From NCBI GenBank assembly GCA_022225965.2, contig JAKJXP020000110.1, positions 62,001 through 126,000 of the forward strand: 64,000 nucleotides of DNA, read 5' to 3'. Numbering within the stretch: position 1 is the first letter of the stretch; the number at the start of each line of letters is the position of its first letter. The stretch comes from Diatrype stigma. Lineage: Eukaryota; Ascomycota; Sordariomycetes; Xylariales; Diatrypaceae. The notes beneath the pieces are model-generated. The model saw only the letters and a program-made list of their open reading frames with translations, was not told where the DNA came from and did not search any database. A program made the position numbers and the translations under genes. Positions 37,549 through 48,949 of this stretch are shown here, piece by piece.

Positions 37549-39318
37549 CTACAGCGGCGCAGCCACAGCGCCGAGGGCATCCTCGATGACCTCCTCGGCC
37601 CCGACGCCGTCCAGCAGGGCGGCGACGGCAGCGCGGTCGCTGCCCCACTGCATGCTGCGCTCGCGGCGGGCGGCGTCGGCGCCGACGACGACCCGGAGGC
37701 GGTGGAGGTAGGCCTTGCGGGCGGCGAGGCCGACGAGCGCCGGCGTCGCGTAGGCCAGCCCGTGCAGCGCCGCCAGCGCCCGCACCAGCTGCTGCAGGTG
37801 CTTGGTCGACGCCGGCGTCACGCCGCTGCCGACCCCGCCGCCCCCGCCCCCGCCCGCCGCCGCCACCGCCCGGTGCAGCCGCAGGAACGACACCACGTTC
37901 ATCTCGTACCGCAGCACGTCGATGTCGACGGCGACCTCGCGCGCGGCCAGGGCGAGGGTCGCGACGTCGTGCTCGCTGAGGAGGGGGGGCTGGGGCTGGT
38001 GGTTATGGTTATAGTTGTAGTTGTTGTAGTTGTCGTGGGTGTCGATCTTGTTGGGAGTATCGAATCTATTTTCATTGTGATTATCGCTGTCGTTGCGCCC
38101 GTGTCCCCTGTTGTCGTCGGTGATGGTGGTTCGACGGCTGCGGCTTCCACGGGGCGTACGCGTGTTACGTTCCTTTGGGGTGCTGTTGCTGTTGTTGAAG
38201 TTAACCCTCGGGGTCCCAGCAACGCTGCGGCGGACGACGCTCTCGGCGCTTTCGAAACTGGCCGTGTCGGCCCTCACGCTGTCGGTATCATCATCCCAAT
38301 CGCCGTACTTATCCTTGTCCCCATCATTCGCATGGTAATCACGGCCATCCCCCCTGAACGCCCGCTCTCGCTCTCGCTCGCCTATCTCGTCGTCGTCGTC
38401 GTCGTCCCCCTCTTCCTCCTCGAGGTGCGCGAACCCATCCTCCGGATCATGCCAGTGCGAGATATAGAAGAAATCGTTCAGATGAGGCGTCAAGCGGGCC
38501 GCGATACCGTTTGGTCCTTTACTACTACCACCACGACTGCGACTGCCACCCGTTGTAGTAGCGAGGACCGCCACGAACAGGAACTGCTTAGGTGCCGCCT
38601 GCACGCTGGTCCGCGTGAACAGGCGGCGCGTCCGCAGCAGCTCCAGGCACTGGATCTGTACGGCTTTGGGCGCCGCATCGAGGTTCTTCGCTATGATGAC
38701 GTTCGCGATGTGCGGAGCGGACGGCGGCGTCTTCCCCCCGCCTCCTCCCCCGGATCCGCCATATCCAGTGCGGCCGTAACCGTAGTTGAGGCCTGGGGAT
38801 GTCGCTGTCGCTGGGGTGGGCGTTCGCGCGCGGAGCGGTGATGGCAGTAGCTGGGGGTGTGCTTGGCCGTCGAGGTGCGTAGACGCCGATGGGTATTTTG
38901 CTGCAGCGCCGCCACCACTACCTGCATTTCCGTGTCGGGTATGTTGGTGGTGGTGGTGGTGGTGGTGATTGAAGTAAGAATCAGTTGTTATTCTGGTTGC
39001 AAGCGGCGAGCCGGTGGTCGAACGTGGTGAACGCGGTTGCGATTGCGATGGCGGTGGCGGCGGCGGTTGTTGGGCCACGAGAAGGGCGGAAGCAAGATCG
39101 TCAAGGGTGGTGTGGGGCGTGCAGTCGACTACGGCGGACTCGAGGCCGAAGGTGTGCGAGGCGACAAGGCGTAGCTCGGCGACGAGATCGTTGAGGACCG
39201 GAGCCGCGGTGCCGATGATGCAGTGCTCGCGGCCGATCAGGCTAAGGAGGGCGGCCAGGTCCAGGTCGCCGAGGCCGTGGACCTTGCGTAGCAGTAGCTG
39301 GTCCTCATCCGCCGCCAT
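37549..39318 (-). CDS. AAA-lid / magnesium-chelatase-like fungal protein
   Basis: Single-exon gene for 589 residues of a conserved fungal family commonly labelled magnesium chelatase-like. The N-terminal block LIGREHCIIGTAAPVLNDL, the central block HIANVIIAKNLDAAPKAVQ with ELLRTRRLFTRT, and LTPHLNDFFYISHWHDPEDGF resemble parts of an AAA+ core; the C-terminal block ASTKHLQQLVRALAALHGL with ATPALVGLAARKAYLHRL resembles the AAA_lid_2 helical lid. No Walker A motif (GxxxxGK) is present, so ATPase activity is doubtful. Between the blocks sit low-complexity insertions: Pro-rich, a His run, Gly-rich, an acidic EEEEGDDDDDDE stretch, and Asn/His repeats. Localisation and role are unknown. Low-complexity spacers vary quickly in this family; the core blocks look intact. 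Confidence 0.78.
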   Translation of the reverse strand: MAADEDQLLLRKVHGLGDLDLAALLSLIGREHCIIGTAAPVLNDLVAELRLVASHTFGLESAVVDCTPHTTLDDLASALLVAQQPPPPPPSQSQPRSPRSTTGSPLATRITTDSYFNHHHHHHHQHTRHGNAGSGGGAAAKYPSASTHLDGQAHPQLLPSPLRARTPTPATATSPGLNYGYGRTGYGGSGGGGGGKTPPSAPHIANVIIAKNLDAAPKAVQIQCLELLRTRRLFTRTSVQAAPKQFLFVAVLATTTGGSRSRGGSSKGPNGIAARLTPHLNDFFYISHWHDPEDGFAHLEEEEGDDDDDDEIGERERERAFRGDGRDYHANDGDKDKYGDWDDDTDSVRADTASFESAESVVRRSVAGTPRVNFNNSNSTPKERNTRTPRGSRSRRTTITDDNRGHGRNDSDNHNENRFDTPNKIDTHDNYNNYNYNHNHQPQPPLLSEHDVATLALAAREVAVDIDVLRYEMNVVSFLRLHRAVAAAGGGGGGGVGSGVTPASTKHLQQLVRALAALHGLAYATPALVGLAARKAYLHRLRVVVGADAARRERSMQWGSDRAAVAALLDGVGAEEVIEDALGAVAAPL

Positions 39319-39978
39319 TTGATGCCGTATTGTTGGGTTCGGATTCCATTGACGGGCGGTTCAGGCCGTTCTGTACGAACCTCGTATACCTGAGACTTTG
39401 GCGGAGTTAGACGTGGTGGTTGTAAAGGGATCCGAGGGCGCAACATTCCGTTTAACTTCCAATCCAAGGTTAACCATGTAGTATGACGTTGCGCCGGGGC
39501 TTTATTCAGATAAAGGGTTTCGTGCGATTAACCACTATTTGATAGTAATCTTGTATTCCACCCTGACCATCAATTCATTATACATTTGCAGTACCTATCA
39601 AATAATTGTCACTTGACACGCGCGGCATCTATTGAAAACAACCTCAGTCTTGGAGTAAAAATCATCACAATGATCAACTACCCCAATCTATTTGCGTCGA
39701 TAGTGTCCATCTGAAGATTAGGTAGGTAGCCCCTCGGGGCATCTCTCCTATGGTTTTGTGAAACCAAATTGCTACAAGTACAAGAATAATACAGGCCTGG
39801 AAAACGCACAATCGGGTGGACTCATTCCCATCGGGAGCCAGGGCGATCTCGTTCACGCATTCCGGTCATTCAGCGCCGTTACGGCCCTGCCAGCCCGGCT
39901 AGCCCTGCTTCACGCCGCCACTGGACGAGCTCAAGTTAGCTCAGAAATGATGCAAGGCGGAAGGCAAGACTGGCTAAC
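39319..39978. other. Intergenic spacer, no gene seen
   Basis: About 0.66 kb between two minus-strand genes: promoter of the AAA-lid gene and 3' UTR of the mitochondrial protein gene. Nothing further recognised. Confidence 0.65.
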
Positions 39979-40677
39979 TCACTGGCCGCTCCAATAATTC
40001 TTATCTACTTTATCATCAGGAGCTTCGCTTCCGCGGTCGTACCTCTTCTCGAAATCCTTATTGTGTTGCTCCACTTCCTGCTTCTGTTCCTTGTTGAGTC
40101 CTTGTTTGTCGCCCGGCACGGACTGGTTGTGGATCTTCGGGCTCGGCGTTCCCTTGCCCTGCGGACCCTTGAGCGCCTCGCCCCCGCCCTGTGAAGCAGC
40201 GTTCGCCGTCGATGTATCCTTCGGCGTTCCACCTGTGGTCGAACCCGCAGAGCCAGACGATGATCCGCTGCCGCCGCCGTGCTGGCTCTCGCCGCTTGCG
40301 ATGTCGCCGCCCGTCGGCGAGCTGCCAGTCTCGGTGGCCTCCTTAGATCGGGAGCCCCCGGATTGCGCGCTGGCATCCTCGGGGGAGGAGCCGACTTTCT
40401 TCAAGTTCTCGGTGAAGGCTGCCTTGGTCGGCCCGGCTCCGGTGCCCTTGCCAACGTCGGGCGGGTCGGGGCCCGGATGCTCCAGCGAGGTCTGGGCCTT
40501 CGTGGCAGCCGGTTGATTCTGGGGGTCCTCTCCTTGTGGGTGGCCCTCACCATCGCCGTAGCCTTGCGCATAGAAGCGCGCCGGCGTTGTGGCGAACGCG
40601 CGGTAGGTCTGGGGGGTTGGTCGGGCGCGGGTGGCGCGCAGGACCCTGAGAGGGTTGCTGATGCGAATTGCTACCAT
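39979..40677 (-). CDS. Conserved fungal protein, probably mitochondrial
   Basis: Single-exon gene for 232 residues. The start at 40677 (MVAIRISNPLRVLRATRA) gives an Arg-rich amphipathic presequence followed by FATTPARFYAQGYGDGEGHP, typical of a mitochondrial matrix import and cleavage region; the upstream in-frame extension to 40779 would bury it. The middle is low complexity (Gly/Ser/Thr-rich), and the C-terminus is a more ordered charged segment (KQGLNKEQKQEVEQHNKDF) ending DKVDKNYWSGQ. Proteins of this layout are widespread in ascomycetes but uncharacterised. No enzymatic motif is visible. Confidence 0.78.
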   Translation of the reverse strand: MVAIRISNPLRVLRATRARPTPQTYRAFATTPARFYAQGYGDGEGHPQGEDPQNQPAATKAQTSLEHPGPDPPDVGKGTGAGPTKAAFTENLKKVGSSPEDASAQSGGSRSKEATETGSSPTGGDIASGESQHGGGSGSSSGSAGSTTGGTPKDTSTANAASQGGGEALKGPQGKGTPSPKIHNQSVPGDKQGLNKEQKQEVEQHNKDFEKRYDRGSEAPDDKVDKNYWSGQ

Positions 40678-42516
40678 TGTGATTGTTCTGCGAAGTGGAC
40701 GCGACTTTCTGCGTTTGTAGTCCGTATGATTTGAGACGTAGATGATTGTTAGGAGAAAAAATATACTACCTGGGTACAAGCTAATATCCTACCCGATGTA
40801 TGATGCTTGTGAAACCAGCCATGCACCTTACTTCACTTTCATGTATGAACGGGTTATGATGACGTATGACATCATGATACCAAATCGGGAGCGAAGCTGT
40901 ATGGCAAGTATGGCATGCTTCCTTTCATCGTTCATAATAACTTGCTGCTAGCCAGCTTATACAGCGCAAATCAATGAACCCCTTTACCTCCAGATCAGGT
41001 AGTATTGATCTTGAGTGTTATGATTGTTCATTGTAAGCTTGTAACTTCATGGAGCTATACAGTACCCATCATTGGTTCAAATATCCCAAGGGCTTTGTAA
41101 TGCAGGTAATCATAAACTCAAAGTTATGAGAATTGTCAAGGTATGGTCATACATATATCTAGGACCAACCCAACTCGTTTGTAGGCTCTCTAGAAACAAC
41201 GCCTTGTTTTGCATCCGGCGAGGTGGAGGGTTAAGTTGGTAAGTGGAAGCACCTTAATGGAAGCCATCCACATCCCTTTCTGCCTCCCATATGATATGAA
41301 GAAAGCTCGCGTTCCTACCATACTATATGAAAGCTGCTTCAACAACTTATTATTGCTTTTGTTCATGACCAAACACTTTCTTATACTGGGGTTGATTAGA
41401 CTAGGGGAAACAAGAAAACTGAAGCTTTCCATATATGTATGTTTTTGCATTGGCTTATCAATATTGCCTGGATTTATGTCACCTCAATTCTGGGTTGTTG
41501 CGCCTCATCATCGTCAGATACCAGCTCGTGTCCTAATAGAGCTTTATGTGCACTGAAACTCAGCAGACAATGCTCACCGGTGATTCGTGATTCTTGATTA
41601 TTTCCTCCAGGTTCAGAGCTTTCTGAAAGACGACCTCTCGGAGTTACGTAGGCGGGAAATCACCTCAAGTCGTTTTAGCATTGCGAATAGCAAGATCGCA
41701 GGTGACGTAACACGCCAGAGCTTAAGTGTTCCAGTCCAGCTTCCCCTTACAGCTTTCGTCAAGAATATCCGTTGGACTTGACATGCCACGTACGAACATC
41801 GTAGCAATTGCATTCAATATTAGGAGTTGAAGTACCTTTGAGTTACACACATCTGATAGTCTCGAGTGTGTGACTTGAAAACTCGAAAACGTGAGGCCTC
41901 AGCCTTAGACAATCTCGCACTTCCTCATCCCCTCCGAGTGAGACCTTGTATCCACCAGTTTGACTATACATGTACGTAGGGAACTGTAGAAAACATATCT
42001 ATGTACCTGCCACCTCCCAGCCACCTGCTGCCTAACCTCAGGTTGTAAGGTAGTACTGGCTAATCGCTTATCCACTACATACACCGGGGGTATGCCGACC
42101 AGGCTGAACTTCAATGCTGCAAGTAACCAACTCACTACAGCGAGTACGATGCCCGACAGGGAATGGGGCACATGCAGCACTACAGTTAGGCGCTACCTGG
42201 AGGTGCTTAGGCTGCCCAGGTGGTTAGCTTTAGAACTGGGTGGATGACGGAACCTGTCTCGTGCACTGGTGCGGTCGCCCAGGCGGCCTTCCTTATCTGA
42301 ATGTTCCCCGTCTTATCCAAGCAGCTTCCACTGCTACCTCCATCAACAAATCAACAAAGACGACCGACTGGCTTCGACGTTCCAAACACGCCTGACGCCC
42401 GACCAACACCCCAGAAGCATCGCGGTTCACTCTTCAAACCAAGCACACGTAGAAAACCCTCTACTTCGTTCATTGCCGGTTCAATCCACGACTAGCGGCC
42501 AGGCTGAACCTTCGCC
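40678..42516. other. Intergenic region, no gene seen
   Basis: About 1.8 kb, AT-richer than its surroundings, divergent upstream region of the mitochondrial protein and Ypt7. Frames at 41190-41556 on both strands are AT-rich and show no domain. Confidence 0.55.
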
Positions 42517-43553
42517 ATGTCGTCCAAGAAGAAGATCCTCCTGAAGGTATATAGTCGTCACAGTCGTCATCTCGGGACAAGGCCATTCGTGTCTAACATT
42601 TGACTTTGCCAGGTTATCATCCTTGGGGACAGTGGTGTTGGAAAGACGAGCTTGATGAACCAATATGTACGTCGCTAGCAGGAGTCACCAAGCATCTATC
42701 CATCATCTCCGACCGAGTTACTGGGCGCATATACCAAATACATGGTTTCTGACGATCAATACACTTGCAGGTCAACAAGAAGTTCAGTGCTAGTTACAAG
42801 GCCACCATCGGCGCTGATTTTCTGACTCGGGAGGTTCTCGTCGATGACCGTCAGGTCACTATGCAGGTATGGAGGCACTTGCAGCAAACAACGGGGATGG
42901 CCCGATCGCAGTGACTGACATGAAACCAGCTCTGGGATACGGCCGGTCAAGAGCGCTTCCAATCTTTGGGTGTCGCATTCTACAGAGGAGCCGACTGCTG
43001 TGTGCTAGTGTTCGATGTGAACAACGCGAAGAGCTTCGATGCACTGGATAGCTGGCGGGACGAGTTCTTAATCCAGGCGTCACCTCGTGACCCCGAGAAC
43101 TTCCCCTTCGTAAGGCACATGGACAACCATGAGACGGGGGCATGTGCTAATATCTATGTATAGGTCGTCTTAGGCAACAAGATCGATCTCGAGGAGAACA
43201 AGCGTGCTGTAAGTCCCTTGACTCAAACCGGATACTAGAAACCTACTGACAACGGGCAGATTTCAACCAAGAGAGCGGCCACTTTCTGCCAGTCCAAGGG
43301 CGATATTCCCTACTTTGAGACCAGTGCCAAGGAAGCCATCAACGTGGAGCAGGCGTTTGAAGGTATATAATGCCCTATTGAAACACATCCCCCCCCCCCT
43401 CCCTCCTTTTGAATATGGTGAGATGTTAACAGTTGCCCGATAGTTATTGCACGAAATGCGTTGGCCCAAGAGGAGTCAGAAGAGTACAGTGGCGACTTCC
43501 AGGATCCTATCAACATCCATATTGAGAACGACCGAGACGGATGTGCTTGTTAG
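42517..43553 (+). CDS. ypt7: Rab7-family GTPase Ypt7
   Basis: Late-endosome/vacuole Rab that recruits HOPS for vacuole fusion and autophagosome docking. Seven exons: 42517-42546, 42613-42666, 42771-42866, 42930-43109, 43164-43208, 43260-43362, 43444-43553, giving 205 residues, the normal Ypt7 length. All G motifs are intact: [10 protein letters not shown] (P-loop), ATIGADF (switch I), [13 protein letters not shown] (switch II), NKID and ETSAKE. The Rab7-type RKFSASYK-like segment reads [17 protein letters not shown]. The C-terminus ends CAC for double geranylgeranylation. Six introns in a 1-kb gene is dense for this window, and the first exon codes for only 10 residues ([10 protein letters not shown]). 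The last intron contains a run of 12 or so C. Identity and splice sites are very secure. Confidence 0.96.
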
Positions 43554-44545
43554 TTTGAGAATAGGAATTCTGGTTTGGGGCATTATGACATAGGGATGCA
43601 CGAGGCGATTTATAGGTCTAACGATAACGGCATCCCGCCTCTTGTGTAGCTTAATATTTTCACTGGCGTATAGATCTTCGGCGGGATCATTCTGGTACTT
43701 GTTCTTGACGCCTGTTTTGCGCCTACGCTGAGAATTTGAAGACATTATGGTGATAGAAGTTTTGATTTAGTTTATACTTACGAGGTACATACCTACCTAC
43801 TGCTGCTACTCTAAGAATTACTCGCATGTAAGAGCAAATGTGAAAAGGACCAACTGGTGCTCACAGCTCAACAGGTGTATCGGCATCTCATTATGTATCC
43901 ATCCCATTCTATTTACGGTATGTATGTACCTCTATGTATGTAGTAGCTTACCCTTCTCTCATCGCTCCCGTCCTCATGGAGTCATCAGTCGCTGCAATGG
44001 TGTGGGCCAAAAGGTAGGTACCATTAGGTTACCTACTACTGCCAAGCCCCAAACCGACCCCAGCTGCCGTTTTAGAATCTCCGCCGAAGCCGACCGAGCA
44101 TGCAAAGAACAGAATCCAGTGCCTCCCTAGCCTCCCTAGGTACTGCCTGCCTACCTAACCTGGCTAACTTCGCTACTTCCAAGTTCGTACACGCACTCGC
44201 TACATGATGGACTAGACAGAATCAAAGTTTCCTGTATCACCACGTTTCGTGTGTTTCTTTGCAGACCCTCCTTTCGAATACACTCGTTATATCTCGTAAT
44301 TCGCAGGCTTATTTAGCGATTCGCATATTTTCGGAGCCTACAATCGTAACCAGTTCACACTCCTTCGTTCCCTCCGATTCCGCCGGCTCGATTGCGTGAC
44401 GTGACGTAGTTTAGTCCCTGGGGATAGATGAAGCCCACCGGCGCGAGGCACCACTGATCGTCGAGACCGGTCCCCTTTGATAACCCGCTGCCACGTCTGG
44501 CCAGCTACGTAGGTAGTAGCTAACGAGCATACCGTTGCGGCAACC
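43554..44545. other. Intergenic region between ypt7 and transporter
   Basis: About 1 kb with many TACCTA/TAGGTA strings and the promoter of the downstream transporter. A minus-strand 89-codon frame (43476-43745) overlaps the ypt7 3' end; I do not call it a gene. Confidence 0.55.
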
Positions 44546-46332
44546 ATGGCCGCCCCGAAAGTGACCATCTCGCCCCCTGAAGTGCAGCTCGAATCCGATG
44601 CGCCGAGGCGAAGGCTCTCCGAGCCTATTGCGCCCTCCGGGGACCTGTCGATTCCGTTCACGTCCAACAAACCCCCCATATCCGGCTCCGGTTCGAAACG
44701 GAAAGTAGGGGTTTGGGGGTTCGCGAGGAGGACGTTGGGAATTAGCCTCTTGCTACTGACCGTGTTTCTCTGGACGTTGTCCAATTTCCTTGCTAGTGTG
44801 AGTTGCACCAGGCTTCGGTCCCAAATGTTCCTTAGCAACGGCGGTGATCAGATGAACAAAAGATGTCCCAGCAGGATCGAGGAATGACGGGGCTGACAAG
44901 GGCGCGGAAATCGCACTTTGCTATCTAGTACATATTCTCCGACCACACTTACGACAAGCCGTTCTTCGTCGTCTACGTCAACACCTCCATGTTCGCCATC
45001 TCGATGATCCCGATTACCATAAAGCATATCCTGGCCAACGGCGGCTTCTCAAATACCAAGAACCTCGCGCTGCAGGCATGGCACGCGCGGCGGCGGAACG
45101 GAATGGAGAGGGTCAAGACGGAGGACGAGGGTGACGAGGAGCGGCTGCTACCGAACGGCGAGGCGGACGACGACGATGACGATCTCGAGACGCTGAACCG
45201 ACGAACAGCTCGGGCGAGGGCGGCAGCGGCAGATGGCAGCGGCGGCGACGACAGCGACGACGAGGGCAACGAAAAGCTGGGCCTGGAGGCGACGGCGCGG
45301 CTGAGCCTCGAGTTCTGCATGCTGTGGTTCGTGGCCAACTACCTCGCGTCGGCATGCCTGGAGTACACCAGCGTGGCCAGCGTGACGATCCTGTCGTCGA
45401 CGAGCAGCGTGTGGACGCTGATCTCATGCGCCGTGATGCAGATCGAGCGGTTCTCGGTGCGCAAGCTCATCGGCGTGCTCGCCTCGCTCTCCGGCATCGT
45501 GCTCATCTCCATGGTCGACCTGTCGGGCACCGACAACGACGACGACCGCGGCAACTTCCCCCACAAGAGCCAGGGCCAGATCGCCATCGGCGACACCATG
45601 GCCCTCGTCAGCGCCGGCATCTACGGCCTGTACGTCGTCGTCATGAAGCGGCGCGTCGGCAACGAGGACCGCGTCAACATGCCCTTGTTCTTCGGCCTGC
45701 TGGGCCTCTTCAACATCGTCCTGCTCTGGCCCCTATTCTTCGTGCTGCATTGGACGGGGATTGAGCCTGTAAGCTGTCATACCCCCGCCTGCTTGTCCCA
45801 CCGCTACTGCGAATGGGGGTGCTCTGTTGTGTGTTATGTAGAGCCATCACTAACGGACGGATGTGTTCTAGTTCGAAATGCCACCTACAGGAAAGGTGTG
45901 GGGGATTATCATGGTACGATGGCCTTGCTAATCATCTATTCTAATCTACGATCCTCCCTAGTGTCTAGAGTCTTCTTAACTTAGCAGAGTGAACCCCCAA
46001 ACTAACGAGCAATAACTATCGCCCCACAGCTGAACTCGATATCCTCCTTCATGTCCGACATGTCGTGGGCGTACGCCATGCTGCTGACGACGCCGCTAGT
46101 CGTGACGGTCGGCCTATCGCTCACGATCCCGCTGTCGCTGATCGGGGAGATGATCCAGTACGCGCAGTACTCGAGCTTCGTCTACTGGATCGGCGCATTC
46201 ATCGTCCTGCTCTCCTTCATCTTCATCAACCACGAGAGCCACGAGGACGAGGATGGCTCCGCCGCCGCCGCCGCCGGGCAGACGAACCTAGAGCTGAGCG
46301 AGAGAACGGGTGCAGGAGCAGCAGAGCCGTGA
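44546..46332 (+). CDS. SLC35F5/Thi74-like EamA-fold transporter
   Basis: Ten-TM drug/metabolite-superfamily carrier, 478 residues, exons 44546-44797, 44929-45768, 45872-45913 and 46030-46332; all introns are phase 0. The N-terminus is cytosolic and Ser/Pro-rich (about 60 residues), followed by TM1 TLGISLLLLTVFLWTLSNFLAS. An acidic loop (residues about 120-180, with DDDDDDLETLN) separates TM2 from the signature segment FVANYLASACLEYTSVASVTILSSTSSVWTL, diagnostic for the SLC35F5 / yeast YML018C-Thi74 group. A short 14-codon exon (FEMPPTGKVWGIIM) links the two halves. Related yeast proteins sit in vacuolar or mitochondrial membranes; the substrate is unknown. The C-terminal tail is acidic and Ala-rich. 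Confidence 0.88.
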
Positions 46333-47836
46333 GAATGAGAGAAATTTTGGCGAGCGATCAAGCGAACAAGCACACGAACGAGCTACATATAGATCTGGTT
46401 TTGATATTTAACTGACGGTAACTAACTGGCCGACTAACCAACTTAGGGAATTAACTAACTACAACGCAAATTTGTATATATTTTAAGGGGATCGGGCCAC
46501 TGGTTTGATCTACGTAGCTATGTATGTGTACATAGGGCTGGCTGGCTAGTCCGCTTGTTTGAGTTACGAGAAGAAAATAGAGAGGGTGTGAGGTTTATAG
46601 ACAGCTAGAGCCTGAAAGAAAGAGTGTTTGGGTATAAATACATGTTCTACTACAAGCAGCCCCTGCTTCGCATCTCTAACCAAGTTACACGTTACTGACT
46701 CTTGGGTAAAGTTACTCTAGTTACCTACCCAAGGTATATCATGGTAATAATTACCCCCTTTAATGAACAGCTTAATCCTCGACAGTCGAATGCTGATCTA
46801 TTAGACCTCACCTCTGTCTACACTTCACCTTCAACCAAGCCATAGTTGTTCATCCATTGACGAATTACAAGTTAATTATTACGGAGGTCACGATCTGCCA
46901 GATCCACCTGCACCTCCACCTGCATCGCAGTTCCCAGAAACCGGGACCGGGAGACCCACACTCCGGCAAGATCACGTACTATTTATGTGCGTAAGTGCCA
47001 CATTCCCGACTAACAGGTTCTAGACTGCGGTCCTATTCGACTTCTTCAGTCCGCCATCCCTAACTAATAATACCTCGGGGTAAAGCTAGCAAAGGAAAGA
47101 ATGAGTCTAAAGAATATGCAGCCATTCACGATGGCCCTAGCAAATTATCTTGACGTCGATCAACTGCCATTGGGTGCCAAGGGACCGGGCCGAACTTGCT
47201 ATATGCAAGCACTCAGGGCACTCTCGAGCGAGCCAGCTGGACTTCAAGTGAAGTGCCGGGTCGTCGACTGCCTCGGTTATTTTCTCCCTCTTACTACCGT
47301 CGAGATCGAACGAAGTTGAACATTGGGTATGCTCTCTACAAGATCCTGAGATAGGTGTATACCGAGGTATGTCTACACTTGTGCTGTAGACTGCTCGTGC
47401 CGTCTCTAGAGTTTGCTTGCTCAGTTTTCTTGTGTCACCTTCCTGCCAACATCTTCCCGTCCTATCTGAAACGAGCTTTATTATTTGTTTGACCTAGGAT
47501 CGAAGCGAGGCAGTTGCTTTCGACTACTTAGTCGGTCAAACAGCTCTTGGCGCTTGATTATTTTTCGTATCAACCAGGACCTCGTTTGATTCTGGGTTTT
47601 AACTCACACTGACTGGACCTACAAATACCTACTCTTTATTTATATTGGCAGCTAGCAATGCTGAGAGCAGATTGATAATATAACTAAGCCGAATCATTAT
47701 CTTCCCAGTACATTTATAGACGGTAACAGGACCTCTCCACTAGCATCGTCGCTGCTTCACCTAAATTGTCCGTTTTCTAGCGACCAGCTAAGCTCCTCTA
47801 TTCTTTTCGTCACTTACAGCTTCCCTACGGACCACT
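46333..47836. other. Intergenic region, no gene seen
   Basis: About 1.5 kb. A 72-codon frame at 47101-47319 (+) starts with ATG after a purine-rich stretch but has no domain and no codon bias. Otherwise it holds the 3' UTR of the transporter and the promoter of the next gene. Confidence 0.55.
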
Positions 47837-48949
47837 ATGCCTTCTAGGATAGAGGAGACAGACCGACCGCTATCTCAGCTGATCAACACGGCCACTCGTT
47901 CTGTGCACATGCAGCTCAACCAGCTTGTCGTGTCAAGATTGACCATAGCTCTCCCTCCACATGCGCAGGATGCTTCGAATTACGTCTCTGGGCTGCTACA
48001 TATCACACCTATCTACATCGTATTCGAATCTCTGTGGCACAACATATTGAATCCGGCCCCTGACGTAGACGACAGCAATACCGACGACACAGGGGTGGCT
48101 CAGCCGGATTCAACCGATATCGAAATCCTCCCGGACCTCATGCATCTCGCTCATACACCTACAATAGACCAGCGCATGCGCTCCGTCTTGTCCGACTTGC
48201 GTCTTCCCGGGCTGATCCGTTCCCAAGAGCTCCAAAAAGACATCATTTCTCTGACTGGCTGGTCCAGCCTCACGGTCGTCGAGCACCTGAACGACTCGGC
48301 GGAATTGCCAGTTCTAGGCGAGTTCCTTTACCACATCAAGCACGCCGTCGAGGAACGACCGCATGTCCTTCTAGCGTACGCCTGGGTCCTCTACATGGCC
48401 CTGTTCTCGGGAGGGCGCATTATCCGAGCGACCCTCGAGAAGGTCGACTCTGGGTTCTGGATACCAGCTTCGGCGGCGGCCGCTACCAGCCACCATCATC
48501 TCCTCCTCCGCCAGCACAGGCCAACTTCGAGCATGGGGAACAACCCCGGCTCCAGTAGCACGGCCACGGCCGCAACGGCGACGGGCCCGCTGCACTTCTT
48601 CAGTTTCGCCGCCACCGAGGAAGATAAGAATGACGATGGCAATGGCAAGGGCAATGGCGGCGAGGATCTCAAGACGGCATTTAAGCAGCGCCTCGCGGGA
48701 TCGGAGAGCCGGCTAACGACGAAGGAGCGGGACGAGATCGTACGCGAGGCCCGGAGCATCTTCGCCTACATGGTCCGCCTGGTGGAGGAGCTCGACGACA
48801 TCTGCGACACGGACCCGCTGGCCGGGCGCATGCTGAGCCTCCGGAGCCGTGACAGCGTCGTGGTCGAGAAGGAGAGGAGGGCGGCCCTGGCTGTGTTGGC
48901 GAAGAGGGTCGCCGCTGAAGAAGGGCAGGAAAGCGGTTCCGACGCATAA
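47837..48949 (+). CDS. Haem-oxygenase-like fold protein
   Basis: Single-exon gene for 370 residues of the fungal haem-oxygenase-like group. The N-terminal INTATRSVHMQLNQLVVSRL keeps the position of the proximal haem-ligand histidine (His in RSVHMQLN). The distal-helix region reads PHVLLAYAWVLYMALFSGGRIIRATL, the group's signature. The C-terminal part has FFSFAATEEDKND followed by LKTAFKQRLAGSESRLTTKER and a helix, EARSIFAYMVRLVEELDDI. An insertion rich in Ala, His, Ser and Thr (about residues 210-250) separates the halves. The haem-oxygenase reaction is haem to biliverdin, iron and CO; many fungal members of this fold are unproven catalysts. No C-terminal membrane anchor is visible, unlike animal and yeast Hmx1. 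Confidence 0.8.
   Translation: MPSRIEETDRPLSQLINTATRSVHMQLNQLVVSRLTIALPPHAQDASNYVSGLLHITPIYIVFESLWHNILNPAPDVDDSNTDDTGVAQPDSTDIEILPDLMHLAHTPTIDQRMRSVLSDLRLPGLIRSQELQKDIISLTGWSSLTVVEHLNDSAELPVLGEFLYHIKHAVEERPHVLLAYAWVLYMALFSGGRIIRATLEKVDSGFWIPASAAAATSHHHLLLRQHRPTSSMGNNPGSSSTATAATATGPLHFFSFAATEEDKNDDGNGKGNGGEDLKTAFKQRLAGSESRLTTKERDEIVREARSIFAYMVRLVEELDDICDTDPLAGRMLSLRSRDSVVVEKERRAALAVLAKRVAAEEGQESGSDA

Noticed and set aside
37702..38841. 379-codon plus-strand frame antisense to the AAA-lid gene
   Set aside because: Composition is Val/Arg/Leu-rich with no domain; the opposite strand encodes conserved family blocks.
47101..47319. 72-codon ATG frame upstream of the haem-oxygenase-like gene
   Set aside because: No domain, no codon bias and no splice partner; chance occurrence is likely.
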